Assembly (NCBI GenBank): GCA_964572965.1
Contig: CAZNHL010000076.1
Location: 1-16,362, forward strand
DNA length: 16,362 nucleotides
Direction of reading: 5' to 3'
Origin: CAZNHL01 sp964572965
GTDB lineage: Bacteria > Bacteroidota > Bacteroidia > Cytophagales > UBA9547
The translations under genes were made by a program, and so were the position numbers. Positions 1 to 7,958 of this stretch are shown here, piece by piece. The first letter of the stretch is position 1, and each line of letters starts with the position of its first letter. The notes beneath the pieces are model-generated. The model was given only the letters and a program-made list of their open reading frames with translations. It had not been told where the DNA came from and searched no databases.

Positions 1-30
1 ATATGATAAAATTTATACCACTGCTATTGT

Positions 31-294
31 TTAAACCATAGAAATCGAAGACACAGCGGCAATATCTCTTTTTCTGATAAATACCATTGGTTTACGGATT
101 TCCAGTACTTGCATGCTATTGTCTTTTTCGAAAGCAATTTTTACCATTTTGTCGGGGCAGGCTGCATCGGCGCAGTTATGCTCGTTGATGATAATGCCTG
201 TTGTTTCTTCCAAAGCATAATAATCCTTCACCCAGCCTTTGATGGCTGCGAGGAGCTGAATGTTTTCAGGGTCAAGCGGATTATTGAAGTTCAT
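31..294 (-). CDS. Small conserved-looking protein with C-x4-C-P motif, partner of the COG0523 GTPase
   Basis: This 87-residue cytoplasmic protein has no signal peptide or membrane segment. A short N-terminal helix-like part (residues 10-28) is followed by a strand-rich part. The notable element is Cys41-x4-Cys46-Pro47 within NCADAACPDK, after the hydrophobic stretch GIIINEH; His39 and the two cysteines could form a metal site, but that is inference. Its ATG lies 2 bp after the TGA of the CobW-type GTPase, so the two are almost certainly co-transcribed and translationally coupled. The GTPase family acts in metal delivery, so this may be a partner, client or metal-binding accessory. I do not recognise a named family. 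The stop is TAA, and the 30 bases beyond it show nothing recognisable. Confidence 0.8.
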   Translation of the reverse strand: MNFNNPLDPENIQLLAAIKGWVKDYYALEETTGIIINEHNCADAACPDKMVKIAFEKDNSMQVLEIRKPMVFIRKRDIAAVSSISMV

Positions 295-296
295 TT

Positions 297-1355
297 TCAG
301 ATATTATAAATGATTTTGCGCTCATTAAAGATACATTGGCGTAATCCACGTTCAATTTGTTCGTGATCCAATTGCTTACCAATGAAAACGAGTTTGGTTT
401 CGGCTTCGCCTTCTTTCCAGGTCTCGCCTTCTTCACAGGCAAACTGGTCGTGTACCGACTGGAAAATCAATCTTTTTTCAATCAGTTGTACATTTATAAA
501 GCCTTTTACTCGAAATACATTGCGGGCATTTGCCATGAGGAACATGCCCATCCAGCGGTCAAAAAGGACTAAATCCATCGGTTCTTTGATCCTGATAGCA
601 CAACTGCCGACTGCCGTGTGCAGGTGCAGATTGTGCTGCCCGAACAAACCTTGTTTAGAGGGTTCTGGCTTTTCTACACCGGATAGTTTTAAGCCCGGAA
701 CTTTAAATTCTTTAAAAGCTCTTTCTGTATTTACAACGGTTTGTCCGGCCTCGTAAGCATTGAGCTTTAACAATTCTATGTCACTGACCTGCCCGAACTG
801 TCCCAGGACTAACTGCGCTTGCGGATTGATACTGTTTAGTAAATGAAGCAATGTCGTTACTTCTTCTTCACTTGCTTTGTCTGTCTTATTAAGAACAACC
901 AGATCGGCTTGTGCAAGCTGTTTTACGGTTTCTACGGTATCGTTTAACTGCTGACGTATAAACTGCGCATCAACGAGGCAGATTACGCCGTCAAGACGGT
1001 AATGGATTTGTGTGTTGAAGTCTGACAGGAAGCGTAAAGCCACGGGCCCGGGATCTGCCAGTCCTGTTGTTTCTATAATCAGATGGTCTGTTTTCTTTTC
1101 GTCTTGGTGAATCTGTTCCAGGATCACGTCCAGCTCTCCGGCCATGGTACAACAGACGCAGCCGTTTGACATTTCATAAACACCTTCATCAACATTAATA
1201 ACCAGTTCGTTGTCAATATTGATTTCGCCGAATTCATTTTCTATAATGACAATCCGTTTGTCAGGGCTCTGACGGATAATGTTATTGAGGGTAGTGGTTT
1301 TACCGGCGCCTAAAAAACCTGTCAGTATAGTTACGGGAATTCTGCTTGCAGACAT
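297..1355 (-). CDS. COG0523 / CobW-family GTPase, putative metallochaperone
   Basis: A 352-residue G3E P-loop GTPase with the full COG0523 signature: Walker A GFLGAGKTT (13-21), ENEFGE (39-44), the metal-binding CxCC motif GCVCC (Cys66, Cys68, Cys69), ETTGLADP (95-102), and the guanine-specificity motif NKTD (156-159). A short His-rich linker (HNLHLH, 241-246) precedes the CobW C-terminal domain (about 247-345), which has a second Cys/acidic patch around 307-317. Family members insert or traffic metals such as zinc or cobalt using GTP hydrolysis. Which metal is used here cannot be told, because no cobalamin or nitrile hydratase genes and no obvious Zur box are nearby. The CxCC motif fits zinc binding. 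It forms a two-gene unit with the 87-residue protein, and a hairpin at 1467-1499 separates it from the glycosyltransferase upstream. Confidence 0.95.
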   Translation of the reverse strand: MSASRIPVTILTGFLGAGKTTTLNNIIRQSPDKRIVIIENEFGEINIDNELVINVDEGVYEMSNGCVCCTMAGELDVILEQIHQDEKKTDHLIIETTGLADPGPVALRFLSDFNTQIHYRLDGVICLVDAQFIRQQLNDTVETVKQLAQADLVVLNKTDKASEEEVTTLLHLLNSINPQAQLVLGQFGQVSDIELLKLNAYEAGQTVVNTERAFKEFKVPGLKLSGVEKPEPSKQGLFGQHNLHLHTAVGSCAIRIKEPMDLVLFDRWMGMFLMANARNVFRVKGFINVQLIEKRLIFQSVHDQFACEEGETWKEGEAETKLVFIGKQLDHEQIERGLRQCIFNERKIIYNI

Positions 1356-1466
1356 CAGATGACAATTTGTATGATAGATTCTAAAACAAAAAATACAGGC
1401 AAATCCGTTCCTCAGATGAAAAGAAGTATACGAGCTTATTTCGCTTCATCATGTCGGTTTCTGGTC

Positions 1467-1499
1467 CGTTCAGCCACCATAATAGAAGGTGGCTGAACG
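1467..1499. terminator. 12-bp perfect inverted repeat between GT39 and CobW genes
   Basis: The arms CGTTCAGCCACC (1467-1478) and GGTGGCTGAACG (1488-1499) are exactly complementary, with a 9-nt loop (1479-1487). The hairpin lies in the 200-bp gap (1356-1555) downstream of the glycosyltransferase stop, where a terminator is expected. Neither strand shows a following T-tract, so it is not a textbook intrinsic terminator; a REP-like element or a transcript-end stabiliser is also possible. I see nothing else definite in the gap. Confidence 0.45.
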
Positions 1500-1555
1500 A
1501 AGCCAAAGCCACATTTAGCCTGAGGTTTAATTTCCGGAGCTTTTCTAATTGGTAT

Positions 1556-3205
1556 CTACTTTACTTTTTCTCTGTAGTAGAAAATGAAACCATTCTTTTC
1601 TCCTATTTTCTTTAGTTCCGGCATATTCGGGTAGCGCTCGCCACGGTCTACTTTTGTAACGAAATAAGCAGGCTTGTCAATTGGTCCAGTCAATAACCAT
1701 TCAATATCTCTTGACTCGTCGCGTTGCCCTGCAGGTTTCTGAGAATAGAACAGTTGTGCATAACTCTTGTAGTCCAGAACTTCTACATAGCAGTCTTTAC
1801 CCTTTAGTGTTTCGAAGAAATCAATAGCCGCACCCTGAGAGTAACGCTCAATTTTGGGTACTACAATATAAAGGGTCGTCTGGATAACAACGATGGTGGA
1901 AACCAATAATATTACAGCACCTTTAAACGGATTCTTTTTATTAAACCCTAATACCACTGTCCAGATGGCAATCAGGTAGAAGAAACCGATTAGTGATTCA
2001 TAGCCTGTCCAGCTCACATTTGCCTGAAGATTTGCCTGCGCAAATACATCGTCGATGTAAGGAAGGAAAAGATCTTTGTTAAGAATGAAGAATGGCAGAA
2101 TAATAATGATCAGAGCTATTAAAGTACCGATGGTTGCCAGAAGAATATTATAATATTTCGGGAAACCTACTTTGCCGTAGTACAGGCGGTACAGGTAGTC
2201 TGACGTCAGGTAAGTCAGCGGGAAATAGCAAAGTGAAGAGTAGTGTACAATTTTGGTTTCTACAATAGAGAATAAAACCAATACAACGCTCAGCAATGTG
2301 ATCATCCAGAATTTGAATGCTTTTTGAGCAGGGTCGTCGTCGAAGTTTTTACGGAATGCTTTGAAAATGTAAACGGAAGCCGGGAAACAACCAATGAGCA
2401 AAACAACAAAATGATAGAAGAAAGGCCCCCCATGTCCGGCATCCTGTGTGCGGAACAAACGGATTTGGTATTCTATGAATGTTTTTAGAAACCACGGCCC
2501 GTTTTTGATAGTTTCAACGCCAAACCATAAGAAACAAACCAGGATCAGTGGAATGCAGAAAAGTAAAATGTGCTTAAAGGTAAATGGTTTGAAACTCTTG
2601 TTGAAAGCGAAATAAACGATTACACAAAGCATGGCTACCAACAAAGCTACAGGTCCTTTTGTAAGGATACCCAAGCCGATAAATAAACCGGCAAGCATGG
2701 CATGTACTATTTTGTCTTTGTTGTGGATGTCGTCACGGTAGCGGGAGAACATGGCTATGTGGTAGATTCCAAGGAAAATGAACAGGTTAAAAGTCGGGTC
2801 TATAATACCGGACTTAAAATAAAGGTGTGTGAGGAAGGTGCCTGCATAGATCAATGCCCAAAGTGCACCGAAGAATTTGTCGTAAAGCTTTTTCCCTAAA
2901 TGGAAAAGCACAACCAGGGTGGCAATACCGATAATGGCATTTGGGAGACGTGCGGCAAATTCTGTAGCTCCAAAGAAATGCATTGATAAAGACTGCATCC
3001 AGATGAACAATGGTGGTTTTTCCCAGAATGGCTCAAAATTGATGCGCACACGGAAATAGTCTCCGGTAAGAAGCATCTCACGGGCAGATTCAGCGAAGTT
3101 GATTTCGTCCCAGTCAAATAAATGGACTGCGCCTAAATTTGGCAGGAAAAGGATAGCTGCAAGTACAGCTACGATTACCGAGATGAGTCTATAATCTAAT
3201 TTCAT
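1556..3205 (-). CDS. GT39 (ArnT/PMT-like) polytopic membrane glycosyltransferase
   Basis: A 549-residue GT-C fold glycosyltransferase that would transfer a sugar from a polyprenyl-phosphate donor on the periplasmic face of the inner membrane. The first TM helix (about 7-24) is followed by the acidic catalytic motif DWDE (31-34) in the first external loop, then EPFWEKPPLFIW (58-69), typical of ArnT/PMT_2 proteins. About ten to twelve further hydrophobic segments extend to about residue 455, and a soluble periplasmic domain closes the protein (about 460-549). Length matches ArnT-like enzymes (about 550). The acceptor (lipid A, glycan or protein) cannot be read from sequence. The PAP2 phosphatase gene 81 bp upstream fits a role in lipid-linked sugar metabolism at the same membrane face. 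No Shine-Dalgarno is visible; the upstream sequence is A/T-rich. Confidence 0.92.
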   Translation of the reverse strand: MKLDYRLISVIVAVLAAILFLPNLGAVHLFDWDEINFAESAREMLLTGDYFRVRINFEPFWEKPPLFIWMQSLSMHFFGATEFAARLPNAIIGIATLVVLFHLGKKLYDKFFGALWALIYAGTFLTHLYFKSGIIDPTFNLFIFLGIYHIAMFSRYRDDIHNKDKIVHAMLAGLFIGLGILTKGPVALLVAMLCVIVYFAFNKSFKPFTFKHILLFCIPLILVCFLWFGVETIKNGPWFLKTFIEYQIRLFRTQDAGHGGPFFYHFVVLLIGCFPASVYIFKAFRKNFDDDPAQKAFKFWMITLLSVVLVLFSIVETKIVHYSSLCYFPLTYLTSDYLYRLYYGKVGFPKYYNILLATIGTLIALIIIILPFFILNKDLFLPYIDDVFAQANLQANVSWTGYESLIGFFYLIAIWTVVLGFNKKNPFKGAVILLVSTIVVIQTTLYIVVPKIERYSQGAAIDFFETLKGKDCYVEVLDYKSYAQLFYSQKPAGQRDESRDIEWLLTGPIDKPAYFVTKVDRGERYPNMPELKKIGEKNGFIFYYREKVK

Positions 3206-3251
3206 GAAAAGAAGTTTTAAAACCCTTTGGGTGAATTTCTCAATGTCTGTT

Positions 3252-3271
3252 CTGCCGGGCAGGCCTGGCAG
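3252..3271. repeat. GC-rich short inverted repeat between PAP2 and GT39 genes
   Basis: CTGCC (3252-3256) and GGCAG (3267-3271) form a 5-bp stem around a GC-rich, itself quasi-palindromic core. It stands out in an otherwise AT-rich 80-bp spacer. There is no T-tract. It could be a weak intercistronic hairpin or a relic of a repeat, and may be chance. Confidence 0.25.
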
Positions 3272-3286
3272 CTAATAAAGACAAAG

Positions 3287-3946
3287 CTAAGATTTTTTAA
3301 CGAAAGCACGCAGACTGGATTGCAATGACTTATTGTCGGCTAAAGTGGTTTTATTCTGAACATACCAGCATAATAACCAGGTGGTACTTACTCCTATAAA
3401 AGAGCCTGCATAGGTATCTTCAAAGAAGTGCTGCGACAGGTACATGCGCGAGAAAGTGACCGTTAGTGCGCAGGCAAAAAAGAAAGGCTGCAGCAGACGG
3501 TTTTTTGTGACAAAGCTCAGGAATAAGAATAGAGCAAAAGCCGATGTGGAGTGCCCTGAAGGGAAACTATTGCAGCAGTGCCACTCAACGCCATCTACTT
3601 TGTGAAGCAATTTGTTGTCGAGAATGACAGAAGGTCGGTGATGTTCTGCAAATACCAGCCGCTTAAAAGCCTGGGTTGTAAGTGCCGAAACTCCATAAGA
3701 AGCAAGTGCGAGTAAACCGTAGAAATAATTTACAAAGAATGCCAGTGCTACTGCAATCACTATAAAAAACCAGCCATCTCCTACTTCTGTAAATATCCTG
3801 AAAAAGATATCAGCAGTATAGGATGGGTGTTGATTGAACCAGATGACCAGGTCTCCTTTATTCAGTTGAACCAGTAAGACGGCTCCTACGATCAGGTAAA
3901 CAATATAAAGAGCAGTAAATAAATTGAACTTGGTATTCAGATGCAT
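3287..3946 (-). CDS. PAP2-superfamily membrane phosphatase
   Basis: A 219-residue integral membrane phosphatase with about five or six hydrophobic segments. The three PAP2 catalytic motifs are present in order: Lys95 with Arg104-Pro105, Pro129-Ser-Gly-His132 (FPSGHST), and Ser166-Arg167-x5-His173-x3-Asp177. His132 would be the acid and His173 the phospho-histidine nucleophile. In motif 1 the spacing from Lys95 to the Arg-Pro pair is eight residues rather than the classic six. Family members dephosphorylate undecaprenyl pyrophosphate, phosphatidylglycerophosphate or lipid A at the periplasmic face. The downstream glycosyltransferase suggests undecaprenyl-phosphate recycling or lipid A remodelling, but substrate is not readable. 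Members are often annotated PgpB- or LpxE-like. The start MHLNTKF gives a sensible N-terminus before the first TM helix. Confidence 0.93.
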   Translation of the reverse strand: MHLNTKFNLFTALYIVYLIVGAVLLVQLNKGDLVIWFNQHPSYTADIFFRIFTEVGDGWFFIVIAVALAFFVNYFYGLLALASYGVSALTTQAFKRLVFAEHHRPSVILDNKLLHKVDGVEWHCCNSFPSGHSTSAFALFLFLSFVTKNRLLQPFFFACALTVTFSRMYLSQHFFEDTYAGSFIGVSTTWLLCWYVQNKTTLADNKSLQSSLRAFVKKS

Positions 3947-3995
3947 GCTATAAAAATTACTTGTTGCGAGCTTTGTGCAGTAAGATGGATGCTTC

Positions 3996-4030
3996 TTGTC
4001 TCACTACCCACTACTCAATTCTCACTACTC
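3996..4030 (-). repeat. Degenerate tandem heptamer array (unit GAGTAGT)
   Basis: Read on the minus strand, five consecutive 7-base units run from 4030 down to 3996: GAGTAGT, GAGAATT, GAGTAGT, GGGTAGT and a decayed GAGACAA. The TAG stop of the 61-residue gene (4027-4025) lies inside the first unit. The same kind of array, with unit GAGTATT, follows the response regulator gene at the other end of the window. The 7-nt period places stop codons in all three sense frames. Confidence 0.75.
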
Positions 4031-4210
4031 CTCCTTCAGGTCGTCGCGGTCACGCAGTTTTTTATCATCAACGTTTTTATCCAGAAACTTATTGAGTTTC
4101 TCAATATTAAAGCTTGATTCAATTTCTCCGAATGAATTTACTTTAATACTGAAACCTTCCAGTTCTGGGTGAACGGAAGCTGTTTTGTCGTCTTTCTTTT
4201 TTCTGCTCAT
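4025..4210 (-). CDS. Small highly charged protein of unknown function
   Basis: A 61-residue, very hydrophilic protein beginning MSRKKKDDK, with a middle part (19-35, including FSIKVNSFGEIESSF) that looks foldable and a charged C-terminal tail ending KEE. There is no signal peptide, TM segment or Cys. I recognise no family, but the balanced codon use, clean ATG and position downstream of the CHAT gene (56 bp gap, same strand) support a real gene. It could belong to the CHAT operon or be independent. Its last codons merge into the heptamer repeat, and the TAG stop is part of the first unit, so repeat insertion may have defined the C-terminus. Confidence 0.75.
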   Translation of the reverse strand: MSRKKKDDKTASVHPELEGFSIKVNSFGEIESSFNIEKLNKFLDKNVDDKKLRDRDDLKEE

Positions 4211-4266
4211 GGCTATAAAAGATTGTTTACCAAATTAAACGAAAAACGATGAAAAAAGCTGAAAAT

Positions 4267-6972
4267 CTATTCTCCAATTAAAATAAAAGGTGCCCAGTAG
4301 TAAGGTTCAGCATAAATGGAGCCATTTAGTAAATTAACCTTAGCCTGTTGCAGCGATTCTGCCAGTGTTTTTCCCTTCAGAATATTGGCATACATACGCT
4401 CCATCAACAAAGCTGTTGAAGCATCAGAAACGCTCCACAGCGATACTAAAAGGTTAGAAGCTCCGGCATATAAAAAGGCTCTTGAAAGACCGATCAGACC
4501 TTCTCCTTTGCTGATTTTCCCCAGACCTGTCTGACAGGCCGAAAGACTTACGAGTTGTGATTTCAGTTTGAGGTTGTAAATCTCTCCGGCATATAAAACG
4601 CCATCTTCTTTACCGGTCTCTTTTTCTGACAGATACACACATGATAAATCCGGATTGACTTCATTCACTGTGCCATGTGTGGCAAAATGCAGGTAGCTGT
4701 AGCCTTTACTTACTTCTGATTTTAATGTTGTTTCGCTTGCGTCCAGGTATTTAAGGCTGGTTACAGTGCCGCCGCTCTCTTTCATGAGTAAACTCAGGCT
4801 GTCTACTTCAGCCAGTGTACCTTCCAGTTGCGATAGCTTTTCTTTTTCAAAATTGACAGGAGCTATTGCCAGCATGGTTTTCGCCATTTTTTGCGTGTCT
4901 GCCGACTGGATCCCCTGAACATACAGGTTAGCAGAAACGTGATAACTGATGGCAGTTTGTCTGAGCAGATAAGGTAATTCAGCCCAATTGGTTGTGTCGT
5001 TGTTTTTCGGTGATTTAGTCAGCAGGGTTTCAAATGGTAAAGCACTCAGCGGGCCGTCAGGAATAATTACCAGGTGGTGTTTTTTGCTTACTGAGTTAAC
5101 AGGCTTTAGTTGCTTATAAAGTTCGTATGCCAACTTTTGGTATTCTTTGTCGAGTCTGTAACGGAGACAATTGCGGAAACCCGTAATGGTTCTGCTGATA
5201 TTACCCTTCAGTGAGATATTCTCAAAGGTGAATTTCTTCTGAGAGATATAGAATACAACAAGTGTATTGCGGCTTTCTGAGATAAAATAAGTGACCATAG
5301 CTGAATTGGCAGGCAGGCTTTTCTGCAGACTGCTAACGCTAACTATATTCTGATTGTATTTCAAATTGTAATAAGAGGGAAATTGCTGTTCAAGCTTTTC
5401 AATGAAACTCTCATAAGTGCTGTTGGCTGCCAGCAGCTCTTTTCTCGTGTTGATGTTATTCTTATCTGACTTTGCAAGTTGTTCTTCCAAAGCGGTAATA
5501 TTGGCCTTTAACAGATTCTCTTTTGCCAACAGGCTGTCGGGTAGCCCGGAGAACTGTTTTGCTCTGGCATCGGCAATAGCTTCATTCAGCACAGCAGCTT
5601 TGTTTTTTTCTGCAAAGTAAAAAGCTTTCTCCTTGTAGGTTTTTTTGTTGAGCGTAATCCTGGCCAGTTCAATACAAACTGCAACTGCAGTTTCATATAC
5701 CTGAGCGGCAATTTTACCCAGCTCTATTTTGTCTTTTTTATTACTGCGTGTCTGGCGCATCACCGCCAGTAACGAATCGCAGGCGACAAGCACTTTTAGC
5801 GATTGACGCAGATCATCTATTTTCAGTGTTTTCTCATAATGCCTTTGTTCGAAGATCTGGGCTTTCAGGAAAAGACTGTATAACATTACCTGTGGCGAAG
5901 TACTTTGTGTCAGAGCAGGGTTTTGTGTGATATCAGTAGGTTCGAAACCATTGCTGTTAGCAATCAGTGCCTGCTGTATGGTGTTGAGCGCCGGATTGAA
6001 TTGTTTTTGTTTCAGGTATTGCTCTGCCAGCAAATTTTTTGTGGATGCAATTTCAGGATGTTTATTACCATATACTTTCTGATAAATTGAAATTGCGTTT
6101 TCATAGTTTTTTATCGCCCGGTGATTTTTGCCCTGTGCTGCATAAGTTTGCCCTAATGCACTGTTGACGAAAGCGATATTGGGATGCTGTTCGCCATAAA
6201 TGTTAAGTAAAATATGTTGAGAACGTTCAAAATAACGTTCTGCCTCAGTATAATTATTCTGACCCAGGTAAGCGAAGCCGATATTGTTACAGGCTAGCGC
6301 AACCGATGGGTGGTTTTCGCTATAATTGGCAGAATAAAGTTTTTCTGAAAGTTTATAGTACTCTAAAGCCTTTTCCGGCTCTGTTGCACCGTAAACAAGC
6401 CCTTGGTTGTTATATACCCCGGCCCTTTGGTTTTTATTGCCGTATTTCTCAAACAGATTGGTCGCTGTGGTCAGGTACTCGCCTGCTTTTTCTGTATTTC
6501 CGGTTGACCAGTACAATAAACCAAGATAGTTGTAAACGTCACCTCTCAATTCATTGTATGAAGGATCATTGTTTTTAGGAAGTGTCGTTTCTGCTTCCTG
6601 CAGCTTTTCTTCTGCATCGTCTGAAAGCCCCTTGTTCATGAGGATATAACCCTGAAGCGCAAGCCCTCTCACATAGCCTGCCGTATTGTTTGTCTTTTTA
6701 GAGCAATTAACGAGGCTGTCAGCCAATGAACTTGCTTCCTGAATCCTGCCAAGACGTATCAGACATTCGGTTCTGCGTTGTATGGCATTGTCAAACTTTT
6801 TATGGTTTGGAGCCATTTCAGGCAATTTGTTAAAAGTCTCTTCGCAAGCTTTATAGTCGCCTGAATAGAAAAGGGAGTCAGCTTTTTGAAAGAATTGTTG
6901 CGCAAAGAGCGAGTTGCTTATCAACAGGAAAAAGGTAACAAGGAGTTTCTGTGTGCCGGATTTTCTGCTCAT
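4267..6972 (-). CDS. Secreted TPR-CHAT (caspase-fold) protein
   Basis: A 901-residue exported protein. The start chosen is the ATG at 6972 (MSRKSGTQK), which gives a clean signal peptide cleaved near LFA-Q (residue 24) and begins 7 bp after the upstream gene's stop; two in-frame ATGs further upstream (6996, 7014) would overlap that gene. About seven TPR-like helical hairpins fill residues 27-336, with typical features such as ACNNIGFAYLGQNNY and HPNIAFVNSALGQTYAAQGK. A helical, partly coiled-coil linker follows (about 390-535). The CHAT domain (about 615-901) has the IPDGPLSALPFE motif (636-647), catalytic His766 in FATHG, catalytic Cys813 in SACQTG, the GEGLIGLSRAF helix, and the C-terminal YYWAPFILIGE. 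CHAT is a clan CD cysteine-protease fold related to caspases and separase. Both catalytic residues are present, so proteolysis is plausible, but the substrate is unknown. The signal peptide puts it in the periplasm or outside. It pairs with the upstream barrel. Confidence 0.93.
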   Translation of the reverse strand: MSRKSGTQKLLVTFFLLISNSLFAQQFFQKADSLFYSGDYKACEETFNKLPEMAPNHKKFDNAIQRRTECLIRLGRIQEASSLADSLVNCSKKTNNTAGYVRGLALQGYILMNKGLSDDAEEKLQEAETTLPKNNDPSYNELRGDVYNYLGLLYWSTGNTEKAGEYLTTATNLFEKYGNKNQRAGVYNNQGLVYGATEPEKALEYYKLSEKLYSANYSENHPSVALACNNIGFAYLGQNNYTEAERYFERSQHILLNIYGEQHPNIAFVNSALGQTYAAQGKNHRAIKNYENAISIYQKVYGNKHPEIASTKNLLAEQYLKQKQFNPALNTIQQALIANSNGFEPTDITQNPALTQSTSPQVMLYSLFLKAQIFEQRHYEKTLKIDDLRQSLKVLVACDSLLAVMRQTRSNKKDKIELGKIAAQVYETAVAVCIELARITLNKKTYKEKAFYFAEKNKAAVLNEAIADARAKQFSGLPDSLLAKENLLKANITALEEQLAKSDKNNINTRKELLAANSTYESFIEKLEQQFPSYYNLKYNQNIVSVSSLQKSLPANSAMVTYFISESRNTLVVFYISQKKFTFENISLKGNISRTITGFRNCLRYRLDKEYQKLAYELYKQLKPVNSVSKKHHLVIIPDGPLSALPFETLLTKSPKNNDTTNWAELPYLLRQTAISYHVSANLYVQGIQSADTQKMAKTMLAIAPVNFEKEKLSQLEGTLAEVDSLSLLMKESGGTVTSLKYLDASETTLKSEVSKGYSYLHFATHGTVNEVNPDLSCVYLSEKETGKEDGVLYAGEIYNLKLKSQLVSLSACQTGLGKISKGEGLIGLSRAFLYAGASNLLVSLWSVSDASTALLMERMYANILKGKTLAESLQQAKVNLLNGSIYAEPYYWAPFILIGE

Positions 6973-6979
6973 CAGTAAC

Positions 6980-7912
6980 TTAGAAAATATATTCATAACT
7001 GATCGTATTGACAAATTCTCTGGAAAGTCCGTCGGGGTTTTCTTCTCTGTTAATAATTTTTACACCCATAAGAAGCTTTAATGAAGACCGTACATTAAAA
7101 TGATAACCAACACCCCCGATTCCGTTTAGCACCAATCCGTCGGAGCCGTCAGCAAGTACGCGCTTGCCCTGTAAAGTAATTTCATCTTTGTTGAGGCGGT
7201 AGATAGCCAGTAAACCTAGGTGCCCATTCCACCTGGAAGAGCGGAAATTGCGCTCGGCCCTGAACATGACATCATTACCACGTTTCAGTTCTTTGGCACG
7301 CGGGTAATCCAATGCGGTTGTAGATTTGTCAGAGGTAGTCCATGCGCCCCACAAAAAGTTATTGTTGTTCTGGTTGAATGGCATCTGGTAACCCGTTGCA
7401 AAAAGCCAGTGGCGGCTTACCAGAGATAGTCCGGCTATGAAATCATAAGTTCCCAGACTGGTCTGATAATACATTGGCAATGGTCTGCCATCAGCGTTTG
7501 TTTTGTCTGAATTGTTGGTTGGTAGCTTGCCGCCGAGTGTTGCGTTCAGCTCCAGTTTTTCAGATTTGATTACGTTGCGGGTTATACTGTAAGAGACGTC
7601 TCCTGCTCCATTGGTTCTTGCTAAAGGGCCTGAAACAAAACTGTAAGGTAGTTTTAACTGTACCGTCCATTTTTTGCTAACCTGAAAATTAAGGTCAGCA
7701 ATGTAAGAAATGAGTACATCGCCAAATTTGGTATAGCCGAAGTATTGGGAAACCTCTACAGAGCGTATTCTGACTTTATTATTTTTCTGATAATGTTGAT
7801 TGGGTTTCATGGCTCCCATAGTACAGAATCCTGCGTCGCTACAACCCTGGGCGTATATGCCGGACGTAAAAAAGGAGCAAAGAAAAAAAAGACAGAGCCG
7901 GTGTATTGTCAT
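6980..7912 (-). CDS. Outer-membrane beta-barrel protein with N-terminal GCSDAGFCT motif
   Basis: A 310-residue exported protein with a signal peptide of about 21 residues (SGIYA-Q). The mature N-terminus opens with GCSDAGFCTMGAMKP (Cys24 and Cys30), a possible disulfide or metal loop. The rest is alternating amphipathic strands rich in Tyr, Phe, Trp, Asn and Gly, ending in EYIF, as expected for an outer-membrane barrel of about 12-14 strands. No transporter family is certain. The CHAT gene starts 7 bp after its stop, so the two form a tight pair and may work together at the outer membrane. An intrinsic-terminator-like hairpin (7932-7958) ends only about 19 bases before its ATG, and I see no promoter in between; expression may depend on read-through or on a promoter I cannot recognise. 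Confidence 0.85.
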   Translation of the reverse strand: MTIHRLCLFFLCSFFTSGIYAQGCSDAGFCTMGAMKPNQHYQKNNKVRIRSVEVSQYFGYTKFGDVLISYIADLNFQVSKKWTVQLKLPYSFVSGPLARTNGAGDVSYSITRNVIKSEKLELNATLGGKLPTNNSDKTNADGRPLPMYYQTSLGTYDFIAGLSLVSRHWLFATGYQMPFNQNNNNFLWGAWTTSDKSTTALDYPRAKELKRGNDVMFRAERNFRSSRWNGHLGLLAIYRLNKDEITLQGKRVLADGSDGLVLNGIGGVGYHFNVRSSLKLLMGVKIINREENPDGLSREFVNTISYEYIF

Positions 7913-7931
7913 AGGGTTTTATAAAAACAAA

Positions 7932-7958
7932 AAGCGGATACCTTATGAGTATCCGCTT
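7932..7958 (-). terminator. Strong bidirectional terminator-like hairpin
   Basis: A 10-bp perfect stem, AAGCGGATAC (7932-7941) with GTATCCGCTT (7949-7958), and a 7-nt loop. On the minus strand the stem is followed by TTTTTGTTTTT (partly overlapping the arm); on the plus strand it is followed by a T-rich run (7960-7980). It would terminate the 53-residue gene 18 bp upstream, or act as an attenuator for the barrel-CHAT pair, whose ATG is at 7912. Confidence 0.8.

Noticed and set aside
382..756. 124-codon open frame on the plus strand
   Set aside because: Antisense to the COG0523 GTPase, with low-complexity translation and no start signals.
3282..3289. TAGCTTTG as a -7 box for the glycosyltransferase gene
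   Set aside because: It overlaps the PAP2 stop codon about 80 bp from the ATG, with no -33 partner; probably chance.
6973..7014. N-terminal extension of the CHAT protein from ATGs at 7014 or 6996
   Set aside because: It overlaps the end of the barrel gene and spoils the signal peptide; the ATG at 6972 gives a standard one.
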